Translations under genes and position numbers: made by a program | NCBI GenBank assembly: GCA_019359695.1 | Contig: JAHHGV010000027.1 | Coordinates: 1 to 64,000 of the forward strand | Direction of reading: 5' to 3' | Length of the DNA: 64,000 bases | DNA from: Brasilonema angustatum HA4187-MV1 | GTDB lineage: Bacteria; Cyanobacteriota; Cyanobacteriia; Cyanobacteriales; Nostocaceae | Shown: positions 38,215 through 47,180 of the stretch, piece after piece | How the letters are laid out: the number at the start of each line of letters is the position of its first letter | Numbering within the stretch: the first letter of the stretch is position 1 | Notes under the pieces: model-generated | Told to the model about the DNA's origin: nothing | Databases searched by the model: none | Seen by the model: the letters and a program-made list of their open reading frames with translations, nothing else

Positions 38215-38814
38215 ATGTCTAATGAAGTGCATGAATCAGAAGTCACGACTCGCTTAAGCGCGATAGAAGTGCAGCTACAACAACTCAATCAGCTGTTATC
38301 AAATCTAGGCGATCGCATTGCTCGCTCAGAAGAAAATTTCTTAATGGTTGCTGATATCCATAAATATAAGAAGCTGCGCGAGTTGTTAGCGACAGGAAAC
38401 CTACGAGAAGCAGACTGGGAAACAATCCGGGTCATCCAAGCCATAACAGGAGAGCCAGAGTTGGGAGATATCACTCCGGATGACATGAGACAGTTTTCTT
38501 GTGATGAACTACGAGTGATAGACAACCTGTGGAAAAACTATAGCCAAGGTCGCTTTGGTTTCAGTGTGCAAATACAGATTTATCAAAGTGTTGGTGGTTC
38601 ACTCGATACCACCATTAATCAAGATACTGGAGTCATTGAGCGATTTGGCGAGCGTGTAGGCTGGCGAGCAGACAATAAATGGATAAAGTGCGATGACCTA
38701 GACTACACGCTGGCTGCACCAATTGGTTGTCATCCCTCACGCTGGTGGAATTCTCCTTTTGGTTCAAAAATGACGAATTATTTCTTCAATCGCTTGCTTG
38801 TGTGCGGTATTTGA
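38215..38814 (+). CDS. GUN4-domain protein
   Basis: ATG 38215 follows a GAGGAA ribosome site; 199 residues. The N-terminal 45 residues form a predicted coiled coil (LSAIEVQLQQLNQLLSNLGD). The rest is a GUN4 fold: YKKLRELLATGNLREADWET, then ELRVIDNLWKNYSQGRFGFS and a final LAAPIGCHPSRWWN. GUN4 binds Mg-protoporphyrin and stimulates Mg-chelatase; cyanobacteria carry additional GUN4-domain proteins of unknown role, often with helical N-termini as here. It is not obviously linked to chlorophyll genes in this window. Confidence 0.88.
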   Translation: MSNEVHESEVTTRLSAIEVQLQQLNQLLSNLGDRIARSEENFLMVADIHKYKKLRELLATGNLREADWETIRVIQAITGEPELGDITPDDMRQFSCDELRVIDNLWKNYSQGRFGFSVQIQIYQSVGGSLDTTINQDTGVIERFGERVGWRADNKWIKCDDLDYTLAAPIGCHPSRWWNSPFGSKMTNYFFNRLLVCGI

Positions 38815-38955
38815 GCAAAACACAGCTATTATGTCAAAATATTGCCAAAAAGCAAGTAGAGTTCTCCTGACAGACTTGAACATTCAGAATTCAAATACTT
38901 GTAAGAAATATTCATTTTTTGACTTCATCAGAGTGAAATTCTTCGGTTAGAAATA

Positions 38956-40200
38956 ATGTCTAAAAAAGCTGACGCCCTAATAGCAACTAAACTATTATTT
39001 CCAGTGCTTGTTGCCTCTATGTTCACCAGCGCCTGCGGTCGGAGCAAACCCTCTGCCACAGCCACCGAACCGCCACCAACTCCGGTCAAGTTGCAGTTAT
39101 TGAAATCTAGTCAGGTGCAAGAGGTCTCAGAGTTTTTGGGTAGACTGGAAGCTCAGCAGAGAGTTTCGTTGCAACCAGAAATCCAAGGTCGGATAGAGTC
39201 GATCCCCGTTTCCTCAGGAGATCAAGTCAAGCAGGGAACGCCAATTGTGCTGCTGCGTCCTGATCGCACTGGTTCGGATCTCAATAGCGCCATTGCCAAA
39301 GTTAACTCATATAAATCTGCTTATGGCACAGCCCGGGCGCAAGTGAAGGCACAAGAGGCACAACGGGCCAAGGATGCGGCAGACGTAGAACTTCAACAGG
39401 TTCAGTTCCAAAGGGCGCAGCGACTGGTGTCTGCTGGGGCACAAGCAAAACAGGAGTTAGACATTGCCCGGAAAAACTTAAACCAGGCGATCGCAACGCT
39501 GCGCGCCGATGAGGAACAGGTACAAGCTGCCAAAGCTAGCGTAAATCAAGCACAAGCGAACATCCGACAAGGTGAGGCAGATGTAGCTAGTACTCGCGTG
39601 TCTTTTCAGTATAAACAGGTACTGGCACCCATTAACGGAGCTGTGGGTGACTTCGCAGTCAAAGTTGGAGACTACGTTAGCACTGGTCAAACGCTAACCA
39701 CGATTACCCAAAACGACAATCTTTTCCTACGAATTTCAATTCCCACCAACCGCTCTTCACAACTACAACGGGGGTTACCAGTGGAACTCATTGACCCCAA
39801 GACAAAAAAACGCTTGGTGACTGGGAGTATCAACTTTATCTCCGCAGAGGCAGATACAGGTACCCAAGCTGTCTTAACCAAAGCTGCGTTTCCCAACTCT
39901 AGCGGCAACTTACGCGAGGGACAGTTTGTCAGCGCACGAGTCATTTGGAGTCAACGTCCAGGTGTTTTAATTCCCACAGTTGCTGTATCTCCTATCGGGG
40001 CGCAAAACTTTGTCTATGTAGCTCAGACAGTAAGGTCAAAACAAGGGTCAAAACTAACTGTGCGGAAGCAGCCCGTGAATCTAGGAGCCATTCAAGGTCA
40101 AAACTACCAGGTAGTTGATGGACTCAAGCCAGGCGATCAAATTGCGGTCACGCAAATTCTTACCCTCAAGGATGGTTCTCCCATTAAACCTGAGTCCTAG
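38956..40200 (+). CDS. RND efflux periplasmic adaptor (membrane fusion protein)
   Basis: The 414-residue protein has an N-terminal hydrophobic segment ending FTSACG, a plausible though non-ideal lipobox. Then follow a biotinyl/lipoyl-like half (QPEIQGRIESIPVSSGDQVK), a long Gln/Ala-rich coiled-coil hairpin (about 110-210) and the second half APINGAVGDFAVKVGDYVST. The beta-barrel and membrane-proximal parts follow (GQFVSARVIW). It would connect the RND pump encoded 121 bp downstream to an outer-membrane channel. An A/T inverted repeat lies between the two genes. No TolC gene is in the window. Confidence 0.92.
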   Translation: MSKKADALIATKLLFPVLVASMFTSACGRSKPSATATEPPPTPVKLQLLKSSQVQEVSEFLGRLEAQQRVSLQPEIQGRIESIPVSSGDQVKQGTPIVLLRPDRTGSDLNSAIAKVNSYKSAYGTARAQVKAQEAQRAKDAADVELQQVQFQRAQRLVSAGAQAKQELDIARKNLNQAIATLRADEEQVQAAKASVNQAQANIRQGEADVASTRVSFQYKQVLAPINGAVGDFAVKVGDYVSTGQTLTTITQNDNLFLRISIPTNRSSQLQRGLPVELIDPKTKKRLVTGSINFISAEADTGTQAVLTKAAFPNSSGNLREGQFVSARVIWSQRPGVLIPTVAVSPIGAQNFVYVAQTVRSKQGSKLTVRKQPVNLGAIQGQNYQVVDGLKPGDQIAVTQILTLKDGSPIKPES

Positions 40201-40217
40201 TCCACCACAGTAGGGAA

Positions 40218-40249
40218 TTCAAAATTCAAAAATAATTTTGAATTTTGAA
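40218..40249. repeat. TTTGAATTTTGAA hairpin between the adaptor and pump genes
   Basis: A perfect 14-bp stem TTCAAAATTCAAAA / TTTTGAATTTTGAA with a 4-base loop. The same word recurs at about 28960, 37525 and 56104, so it is a dispersed repeat; it might attenuate transcription into the pump gene. Confidence 0.7.
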
Positions 40250-40321
40250 CTTTAAACTTTGAATTTTGAATGTTTGAGCAGTGAGCACGCACCATCAACT
40301 CAATCATCTAACTCCTGGGCT

Positions 40322-43300
40322 ATGAATATTGCCGATCTTTTCATCAAGCGACCAGTCTTAACTACAGTTTGCACGGTACTGATTCTCTTGCTCGGAGGAA
40401 TCTGCATTCCCCTGTTGGCTTTAGATAAGCTACCAGAATTGGCTCTCAAGCAGGTGAGTGTCACTGCTAACTATCTTGGTACTGATGCCAAAACAGCAGA
40501 AGAAAACGTTACCACTGTGCTAGAGCGGGAAATCAACGGCACAGAGCGAGTGGTGTATATGTCGTCGCAGACGACAAATAATGGCGACACCACCGTTAAC
40601 GTCTCTTTTCCTACAGACATGGATAGGAACACTGCCCAAGTTCTCGTGCAAAATAATGTGGCGGTCGCCAACGCCTCTTTACCAGAACAAGTCACCCGCA
40701 TTGGCGTGACAACCAAAAAGCAATCTCCAACTATTACTCTTGCCTATAGCTTTTATTCGGAAAAAGACAAGAATGGAAACTTCATCTACGACACTGTGTT
40801 CCTCAGCAACTACGTTGACCGACTAATCTTTGATGAAATCAAACGAATTGAGGGCGTAGGTTCAATCAGAATTGTGGGGGAGCGCAAATATGCCATGCGT
40901 ATTTGGCTTGATCCCGATGCCTTGGCTGCCAGGAATTTGACATCACAGGATGTCATCGATGCCATTTCCGAACAAAATATCCAGGTTGGCGCAGGGAGAA
41001 TTGGTCAGCAGCCTACTCCCAATGAGCAGCAGTATGAAATTGCTCTACGAGCAAGTGGTCGGTTTACCACTCCTGCAGAAGCAGAAGACATTGTGGTGCA
41101 AACAGGCACTGATGGTACGCTCATCCGGTTAAAAGATGTTGGTCGAGCGGTAGTTGGGGCGGAAGATTATAGTGCGACGACGTTATTTGACGGTTCACCA
41201 GCAGTCATTTTGTTAGCTTATCAACTCCCAGGTACAAATGCTTGGAATACGGCAAAGGCAATCAAAGAGAAAATGGCGGAGTTACAACCTAATTTTCCGC
41301 CAGGATTAAAGGCAGCGATCGGCTTGGACAATACTTTGTTCGTAGCAGCTTCTCTCGATGAAGCCTTCAAAACCCTAACAGAGGCGATCGCCCTGGTATT
41401 CCTCGTCATCTTCATCTTTTTACAAGATTGGCGCACCGCAATCATTCCCGCCATTGCCATTCCTGTATCCCTAATTGGCGCGATGGCATTTGCGTTTGTG
41501 TTTGGGTTTACTCTCAATCAGTTGACAATATTCGGTATTATCCTGGCAACAGGTTTGGTGGTGGATGATGGGATTGTCGTTGTGGAGGCGATCGCTGCCA
41601 AACTCGAACAGGGCATGAAACCACTGCAAGCAGCCCTAGATGCAATGGAAGAACTCACCGGGGCAGTGATTGCGACATCAGTGGTACTGATGGCGGTGTT
41701 TATCCCCGTGACTTTCTTCCCTGGCACGACTGGTATCGTTTACAAACAATTCGCCTTAATTATTGCTTTTTCCATTGCCATTTCTGTCTTCAACGCTCTG
41801 ACTTTCTCTCCCAGTATGTCAGCTATCATCATGCGGCAACAGCAGGAAGTCCACGGCCCATTGGGCATATTTTTTCGCTGGTTTAATAAGATTTTTGATT
41901 GGTTCAAGGGAGGATACATCAAAATTGTAGAATTCCTGATCCGGCTTCGATGGATCGTGATTCCAGTGTTTATTGCGGGTTTAGTCTTGACAGGTTGGAT
42001 TTACCAGACGACTCCCCAAGGGTTTATCCCCGAAGAGGATCAGGGTTATTTCTTTGCAATTGTCGAAGCGCCACCAGGCGTGTCTCTCAACTACAGCCTT
42101 GATATCGTCAAGAAGATTACTGAAGAAGTCGTAAAGCCACTGCCAGAAGTTGAGCATGTTGTCGGGAACGCTGGCTTCGGGTTTGAGGGGAACGCGAGTA
42201 ACAAGTCCCTGTTTTTCGTCAAGCTTAAAGATTGGAAAGAGCGTCCTGGTGTTGACCATTCAGTCTTTGGAATTCTGCAAAAAATTAATAAAGGGTTGCA
42301 ACAAAAAATTCCTGGAGCGAGGGCGATCGCTGTTAATGCGCCACCCGTCGATGGCTTAGGTAGTACAGGTGGCTTGGAGATGTATATCCAAAACAAACAA
42401 GCCCTGCCTATGGAAGTGCTCATTGACAACACCCAAAAGGTGATGGCAGCAGCCCAGAAGCGACCGGAACTAGGAGGTGTCTTTTCTCAATTCACCTTCA
42501 ATGCCCCGATGATGCAGATTTCCATTGATCGCAACCAAGCCAAGGCACAAAACGTCAAAATCAGTGATATTTTTAACACCATGCAGACCTACCTGGGTGC
42601 AAGCTATGTCAACCAATACGTGCTTGGCGGGCGACTGTATCGGGTTTACGCCCAAGCAGAGGGGACAGTGCGCTCTAATCCTGAAGACCTCAGTCGTCTG
42701 TACGTACGCTCCCAAAGTAGTAATTCCCAAAGTAGTAATTCCCAAAGTAGTAATTCCCAAAGTAGTAATTCCCAAAATGGTAATTCCCAAAATGGTAATC
42801 TGGTTCAACTGAGTTCTTTGGTGCAATTAGAAAGAATTACTTATCCGCCTGTTATCACTCACTACAACGTCTATCCGTCAATCAAAATTCAAGGAGCTCC
42901 AGCACCGGGCTATAGTACCGGACAGGCAATTCAAGCAATGGAAGCAGTCGCCAACGAAGTTTTACAACCGGGATTTGGCTTTGCTTGGACAGGAACTGCT
43001 CTTCAGGAGAAATCCTCTGGCGGTGCAGCACCCATCATTTTTGGCTTAGCTTTTGTCATGGTTTTCTTGGTGTTAGCGGCGCAGTACGAAAGCTACGTCG
43101 ATCCCATAATCATCATGATTACCGTACCTCTGGCAATCTTGGGTGCACTTGGTGCAGTTGTGTTTCGTGCCAATGTTTTCCAAGCAGGCGGCGTTTGGCC
43201 TGTGGTTAACAATAATATCTATGCTCAAGTCGCGCTCGTCATGCTCATTGGTTTGGCGAGTAAGAACGCAATTCTGATTGTAGAGTTTGCTAACCAATCA

Positions 43301-43678
43301 GCGGCGTTAGGGATGAATTCCACAAGAGCTGCTATCCGTGCTGCTGAGGAACGCTTGCGACCAATTCTTATGACTGCTTTTGCTGGTTTAGTCGGTTTCT
43401 GGCCCCTGGTGATCGCTTCTGGCGCTGGCGCTATGAGCCGTTGGTCTTTGGGAACAGCGCTGTTTGGCGGTTATCTGATTTCAACAATCTTAAGTTTGTT
43501 TTTAGTGCCAGTGCTGTACGTTGTTATTAAAAACCTAGAAGAGCGCTTCTTGAAACCAGGTAAACCTAACAAGCCCAGTTCGCCACAGCATCCAGAGCAA
43601 AGTCAGCCGCCTCAGGTTCAACCAGACCAAAAAGAACAACCGCTCCCTAGATTTAAGACGACTCCACAAAATGAGTGA
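40322..43678 (+). CDS. RND-family (HAE1/AcrB-like) efflux pump
   Basis: ATG 40322 (MNIADLFIKRPVLTTV) is the normal family start. The 1118-residue inner-membrane pump has twelve membrane spans and two large periplasmic loops. Proton-relay residues are visible: the DD pair in GLVVDDGIVVVEA (about residue 414) and the lysine in GLASKNAILIVEFAN (about 979). It exports hydrophobic compounds together with the adaptor upstream. A (SQSSN)n insertion of about 30 residues (about 797-826), encoded by a 15-bp DNA repeat, lies in the second periplasmic domain. The C-terminus is extended and rich in Pro/Gln. Confidence 0.95.
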   Translation: MNIADLFIKRPVLTTVCTVLILLLGGICIPLLALDKLPELALKQVSVTANYLGTDAKTAEENVTTVLEREINGTERVVYMSSQTTNNGDTTVNVSFPTDMDRNTAQVLVQNNVAVANASLPEQVTRIGVTTKKQSPTITLAYSFYSEKDKNGNFIYDTVFLSNYVDRLIFDEIKRIEGVGSIRIVGERKYAMRIWLDPDALAARNLTSQDVIDAISEQNIQVGAGRIGQQPTPNEQQYEIALRASGRFTTPAEAEDIVVQTGTDGTLIRLKDVGRAVVGAEDYSATTLFDGSPAVILLAYQLPGTNAWNTAKAIKEKMAELQPNFPPGLKAAIGLDNTLFVAASLDEAFKTLTEAIALVFLVIFIFLQDWRTAIIPAIAIPVSLIGAMAFAFVFGFTLNQLTIFGIILATGLVVDDGIVVVEAIAAKLEQGMKPLQAALDAMEELTGAVIATSVVLMAVFIPVTFFPGTTGIVYKQFALIIAFSIAISVFNALTFSPSMSAIIMRQQQEVHGPLGIFFRWFNKIFDWFKGGYIKIVEFLIRLRWIVIPVFIAGLVLTGWIYQTTPQGFIPEEDQGYFFAIVEAPPGVSLNYSLDIVKKITEEVVKPLPEVEHVVGNAGFGFEGNASNKSLFFVKLKDWKERPGVDHSVFGILQKINKGLQQKIPGARAIAVNAPPVDGLGSTGGLEMYIQNKQALPMEVLIDNTQKVMAAAQKRPELGGVFSQFTFNAPMMQISIDRNQAKAQNVKISDIFNTMQTYLGASYVNQYVLGGRLYRVYAQAEGTVRSNPEDLSRLYVRSQSSNSQSSNSQSSNSQSSNSQNGNSQNGNLVQLSSLVQLERITYPPVITHYNVYPSIKIQGAPAPGYSTGQAIQAMEAVANEVLQPGFGFAWTGTALQEKSSGGAAPIIFGLAFVMVFLVLAAQYESYVDPIIIMITVPLAILGALGAVVFRANVFQAGGVWPVVNNNIYAQVALVMLIGLASKNAILIVEFANQSAALGMNSTRAAIRAAEERLRPILMTAFAGLVGFWPLVIASGAGAMSRWSLGTALFGGYLISTILSLFLVPVLYVVIKNLEERFLKPGKPNKPSSPQHPEQSQPPQVQPDQKEQPLPRFKTTPQNE
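42711..42800 (+). repeat. Six 15-bp tandem repeats inside the RND pump gene
   Basis: The unit CCCAAAGTAGTAATT repeats four times exactly, followed by two CCCAAAATGGTAATY variants. It stays in frame and encodes Ser/Gln/Asn. Copy-number change would keep the frame. Confidence 0.95.
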
Positions 43679-43721
43679 TCCCAAGTTGCAGTTATAAAGT
43701 TTGTCTATAGAGGTTACACAA

Positions 43722-43817
43722 ATGTTCAAACAATGGAATGCAAACGATTGGATAAATCACATTTTGTTTACGATCACTGTTGTGTATCTGTTTTACTCTT
43801 TCTTCTTGCACCACTAG
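43722..43817 (+). CDS. 31-residue single-span membrane peptide
   Basis: ATG 43722 to TAG 43817 encodes MFKQWNANDWINHI followed by the hydrophobic LFTITVVYLFYSFFLHH. A GAGG motif lies 10 bp upstream. Its position 43 bp after the pump gene and in the same orientation suggests cotranscription, as with small accessory peptides of RND pumps such as AcrZ (an analogy, no sequence match claimed). Confidence 0.45.
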   Translation: MFKQWNANDWINHILFTITVVYLFYSFFLHH

Positions 43818-43967
43818 TCCAATCAGTTAGCAGTGAGCAGTTACCAGTTATCAGTAAATAACCAGCTGTTCACTGTTTACTGGTAACTGGTAACTGTTTT
43901 CCTCAGACAATTTATTCCAGCGCTAGTTGTATAGTTTTATCTGATCACAATCTGAGTTTGAGAAATT

Positions 43968-44201
43968 ATGAATATTAAGCTCATCATCTTCTCAGGTACT
44001 ATAACTGCTCTCCTCGGCGCAGTTATTGGCTTAGCTGCTGCTCAAATTGGTCAACGTAACTTTAATCAACTTATATATGAAACTCAGTACTACAAAGATT
44101 TGCACAACAGATATGCTTTAATTGGTGCCAGCTTAGGATTCATTATCGGTGTTGGGCAAGAATGCGTACGTGAGCTGAAAGCTGATGGAGAGGAGAAATA
44201 A
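43968..44201 (+). CDS. Small two-span membrane protein
   Basis: The 77-residue protein has hydrophobic segments at residues 4-28 (LIIFSGTITALLGAVIGLAA) and 50-64 (YALIGASLGFIIGVG). The loop between is polar (NFNQLIYETQYYKDLHNRY) and the tail charged. Glycine-rich helices resemble short cyanobacterial membrane proteins; no named family. Same strand as the RND genes, 290 bp downstream, with a CAGTTACC-type tandem repeat (43829-43900) between. Confidence 0.65.
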   Translation: MNIKLIIFSGTITALLGAVIGLAAAQIGQRNFNQLIYETQYYKDLHNRYALIGASLGFIIGVGQECVRELKADGEEK

Positions 44202-44343
44202 AAGCCTATAAAATCAGCCTGAGTTAGGAGGACTTCTCTTTTTAACTCGTGGAGCAAAAGAAAGTTCTCCAAAACGGATTGTTCCTAAAGATGAGTTTAG
44301 CCGGAAAAATTTTTAAGATTTGGTTTGTAAAAAGTGAGGATGA

Positions 44344-44493
44344 ATGAAGATTAAATACAGCTTACTCTGCTTGCTACTTATCGGCACTAGTATACTAGCA
44401 ATGACTAACTGGAACTTAGCTATGATGGAGATATCAACATTTTTATTAGCTTACTTATCTAAAGGTATGAGACGCTATCGCAAAAGCTTGTAA
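44344..44493 (+). CDS. 49-residue membrane peptide
   Basis: ATG 44344 to TAA 44493 encodes MKIKYSLLCLLLIGTSILAM, then TNWNLAMMEISTFLLAYLSK and a basic tail GMRRYRKSL. It reads as a signal-anchor or two short spans. A GTGAGGATGA ribosome-site candidate precedes it. The gene is too short for most automatic annotation. Moderate support only. Confidence 0.45.
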   Translation: MKIKYSLLCLLLIGTSILAMTNWNLAMMEISTFLLAYLSKGMRRYRKSL

Positions 44494-44620
44494 TTCATTC
44501 TTTTAAAAATAAATTATGATAATTTTGTGCTCATAATATTTTCCAATTGATTTTGAAAAATAATGAATCACCAAGAAAGATAAGCCTCAGACACCAGCAG
44601 AAGTAAACTATAATCAATTG

Positions 44621-44893
44621 CTATTTGGGGCGTTGTTGTCTACGCTGCTCCCAACGCCAAAGAAAAACCATTAAAGCAACCACTCCTATTTGAAGTGCTA
44701 AATTCGGCAACGCACTCTCAACATCACGTCCTGCAAGTACCTTAGAAAGAAAGATGACCACACCAATAAAACCAGAAGCACCACAAGTAATGTAGATAAA
44801 TTGCCTTAAGCCCCGATAGGGTGCTGTGGCTTCTGCCTTGAGACGGGCGTATTGTTCTGAATTAATACGACTTTTGTTATTTTGTTGTGTCAT
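44621..44893 (-). CDS. DUF3493-family membrane protein
   Basis: The 90-residue protein has RLKAEATAPYRGLRQFIYIT, two spans (SGFIGVVIFLSKVLAG and LALQIGVVALMVFLW) and a basic tail. This matches the DUF3493 family of cyanobacteria and chloroplasts, related to low-PSII-accumulation proteins (from memory). It is divergent from the neighbouring tRNA gene, 24 bp away. Confidence 0.8.
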   Translation of the reverse strand: MTQQNNKSRINSEQYARLKAEATAPYRGLRQFIYITCGASGFIGVVIFLSKVLAGRDVESALPNLALQIGVVALMVFLWRWEQRRQQRPK

Positions 44894-44917
44894 AAGCTAT
44901 AATAATGCGTGAGGTAT

Positions 44918-44989
44918 GCCGATGTGGCTCAGTGGTAGAGCAGCTGATTCGTAATCAGCAGGCCACGGGTTCAAATCCCGTCATCGGCT
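44918..44989 (+). tRNA. tRNA-Thr (anticodon CGU)
   Basis: A full cloverleaf: acceptor GCCGATG pairs with CATCGGC, D arm GCTC/GAGC, anticodon stem GCTGA/TCAGC with loop TTCGTAA (anticodon CGT), T arm ACGGG-TTCAAAT-CCCGT, and discriminator T. CCA is not encoded. It reads the ACG codon. Confidence 0.95.
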
Positions 44990-45077
44990 TTTGTAGTAAG
45001 GAATGTGCAAAATTTTAGTGAAACTAATTGTTATCTTAACCACAGTTTGACTATTTCTAGTGTAAAGCTTAAAGCAC

Positions 45078-46088
45078 TCAACAGTTCAATTGCTTGAGTA
45101 TAATGCGATTGCGTCCTTCTGCTTTTGCTTGGTAAAGCGCCTTATCTGCTGCAACAACTAAACTTGTTGAAGAAGATTCAAAACTGGGGAGTGTCGTCGC
45201 TACCCCTAAGCTCAAAGTGAGGTAACGGCTAACCTCAGATTCAGAATGATCCATTTGTAATTCCCTGACTCCAGCTTGTATGCTAGCTGCAACGTGAACA
45301 GCACCAGCAGCATGAGTGTTAGGCATAATCACTGCAAATTCTTCACCACCATAACGCGCTACTAAATCCTCATTTCTCTGAGCCAAACGGTTCAAGACAG
45401 CAGCCACCTTTTGCAAACAGGCATCTCCAGCAGGGTGACCATATCTATCGTTATAAAGTTTAAAATAGTCAATATCGCATAAAATCAGTGATAAAGGCAG
45501 TTGCTCCTGTGCTAAGTTCAACCACTTAATACTTAAATAGTGGTCAAAGCGGCGACGATTAGCCACTCCAGTTAATCCATCTATATTGGCAAGTTCCTGT
45601 AAAGCATGGGTAGCAGCCTCAAACTGTTTGTATAGTTGCGCTTGTTGGAGTAGTCTTCGTACGCGCTGACGCAAAACAGCCCAGTGAATAGGCTTGGTGA
45701 CATAGTCGCTTGCTCCTGCTTCAAAGGCGCGATCCACTGACTCAGGATCGTCCAAGCCAGTAATCATTAATATGGGAGTACTATTCGAAAGTACTGAAAT
45801 AGCACTATGGTTCAATGAAGATTCTATCACTGGATTAGCAAGTGTTGAGTTACCAAAATTGCTGGATATTTTGCTCAGTTGCTTACAGCATGTAAAGCCA
45901 TCCATAATTGGCATAACAGCATCTAGTAAAACTAAATCAGGTTTGACAGATGCGTATACATCTAGACACTGTTTCCCATCACTGACTTCGACTACTCGAT
46001 AGCCTTCCTTTTCCATAGCATCACGCAACATTATTCGCGTTGACTTGTCGTCATCAGCCACGAGAATCACAGGAGTTTCTTTGGTCAT
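45078..46088 (-). CDS. Response regulator with GGDEF diguanylate cyclase domain
   Basis: The start is set at ATG 46088 (MTKETPVILVADDDKSTR), directly before the receiver; in-frame ATGs up to 24 residues earlier are possible. The receiver (1-155) has DDD, the phospho-accepting D in VLLDAVMP, and K in YVTKP. It carries an unusual insertion of about 25 residues (SSNFGNSTLANPVIESSLNH) before the fourth strand. The GGDEF domain has GGEEF and, five residues before it, RNED, a good inhibitory c-di-GMP I-site. It should make c-di-GMP upon phosphorylation. Its kinase partner is not adjacent. A repeat-rich stretch lies upstream. Confidence 0.93.
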   Translation of the reverse strand: MTKETPVILVADDDKSTRIMLRDAMEKEGYRVVEVSDGKQCLDVYASVKPDLVLLDAVMPIMDGFTCCKQLSKISSNFGNSTLANPVIESSLNHSAISVLSNSTPILMITGLDDPESVDRAFEAGASDYVTKPIHWAVLRQRVRRLLQQAQLYKQFEAATHALQELANIDGLTGVANRRRFDHYLSIKWLNLAQEQLPLSLILCDIDYFKLYNDRYGHPAGDACLQKVAAVLNRLAQRNEDLVARYGGEEFAVIMPNTHAAGAVHVAASIQAGVRELQMDHSESEVSRYLTLSLGVATTLPSFESSSTSLVVAADKALYQAKAEGRNRIILKQLNC

Positions 46089-46383
46089 CAAGAATGGGCT
46101 TATGCCTGACATGAGTTGCATTCCATAAGAGCCAAAAATACTAAACAACATATACATCACGGTGTGAAATCATTACGCAATTATCCAACACCGTGACTTA
46201 TATAAGTAAGTCAACATTGAAAAACATAAAATAGAGTCTTTGCGATTACACCAGTCCCAAAAGGACACGCTACGCATGAACGTTGAAGACGTACTATAGG
46301 CATGCCCAAAGGTGTCATGACATTTCCCACGGTTGTTTGGATTTGACAAAAATGCAAGAAAAAATCTGGATTTGGTGCGTTGG

Positions 46384-46488
46384 CAACTAGGGCGATACGT
46401 CGAAGGCGTCTGCGCTGAGTTATGTCCCTTGTAGCGTGTCCGGAGGACATAGGGACACGCTACAAGGGACGCGCAATAGCCCTAGTTG
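46384..46488. repeat. 105-bp inverted-repeat element
   Basis: The ends CAACTAGGGC / GCCCTAGTTG are perfect inverted repeats. Inside is a perfect 18-bp stem, GTCCCTTGTAGCGTGTCC (46424-46441) and its complement (46453-46470), with an 11-base loop. The remaining parts of 46089-46383 and 46489-46863 show scattered ACGCTACG words and no gene. Confidence 0.8.
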
Positions 46489-46863
46489 GATTTTTAGAGA
46501 GGTTTTCCCAGAAGTTAACCCGGTAAACAAGGGCAGACGCGAGGAGCGCGTATTGCACGAGCACTTGTTGCTTAAAATGAGATATTGTTTAGGTGATCAT
46601 ATCCTTCATAGACCTCATACTTTTTTCAAATCTAGATTTTTCCAATGGTTCTGACTTTCCTAAAAAAGAGCGAACCGGGAGTCATTTGTTACGACTTTGG
46701 ACAAACCATAGCCAAGATCAAAGATTTCACGTGTGCGCTTTGCGCTTACGGCGCAGCCATAATGTTAGCCATAGGGCAAATCAATTAGGATTGTTATATA
46801 GAACACTTCTTTGACGAATCTATACCTATCTTTTATCCTATCCTTGATTTGAGTCACCTAGTT

Positions 46864-47124
46864 ATGCCAGATTCATTAATGTATCAACAAGATTATTTTG
46901 TCGTTTTAGAAACAAAGCAACCCGAACAATTTCTTTCTGCTTTAGAGTTATTAGAGAAGCTCAAGGAAATTTTACACAAACTTAAATTTGAGGATTTGCC
47001 ACCCGATTTGCAATCTCTTGATTCAGTAGAAGCACAAGCAAAATATTTAATCGATACGAGTTGCGAGTTAGATGTTGGTTCTGGCCAGTATTTACAGTGG
47101 TATGCTGTCCGTTTAGAAAAATAA
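46864..47124 (+). CDS. Small cyanobacterial protein of unknown function
   Basis: ATG 46864 (MPDSLMYQQDYFVVLE) or ATG 46879 could start this protein of 81-86 residues. It is helical and acidic: FLSALELLEKLKEILHKL, then DLPPDLQSLDSVEAQAKYLI and a conserved-looking end GQYLQWYAVRLEK. It resembles short conserved proteins seen in Nostocales; function unknown. It is convergent with the DUF2854 gene. Confidence 0.65.
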   Translation: MPDSLMYQQDYFVVLETKQPEQFLSALELLEKLKEILHKLKFEDLPPDLQSLDSVEAQAKYLIDTSCELDVGSGQYLQWYAVRLEK

Positions 47125-47180
47125 ATATTATTCATTAGCTCTTAGTCATTACCAAAAAACTCAGAACTAATGAATAATCA

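Noticed and set aside
42525-42812. Frames on both strands across the RND pump repeat
   Set aside because: They are shadows of the 15-bp repeat and the pump gene; the pump frame has full-length family motifs.
46211-46814. Several short frames in the gap between the GGDEF gene and 46864
   Set aside because: They are built from inverted-repeat DNA and have no ribosome sites or domain-like composition.
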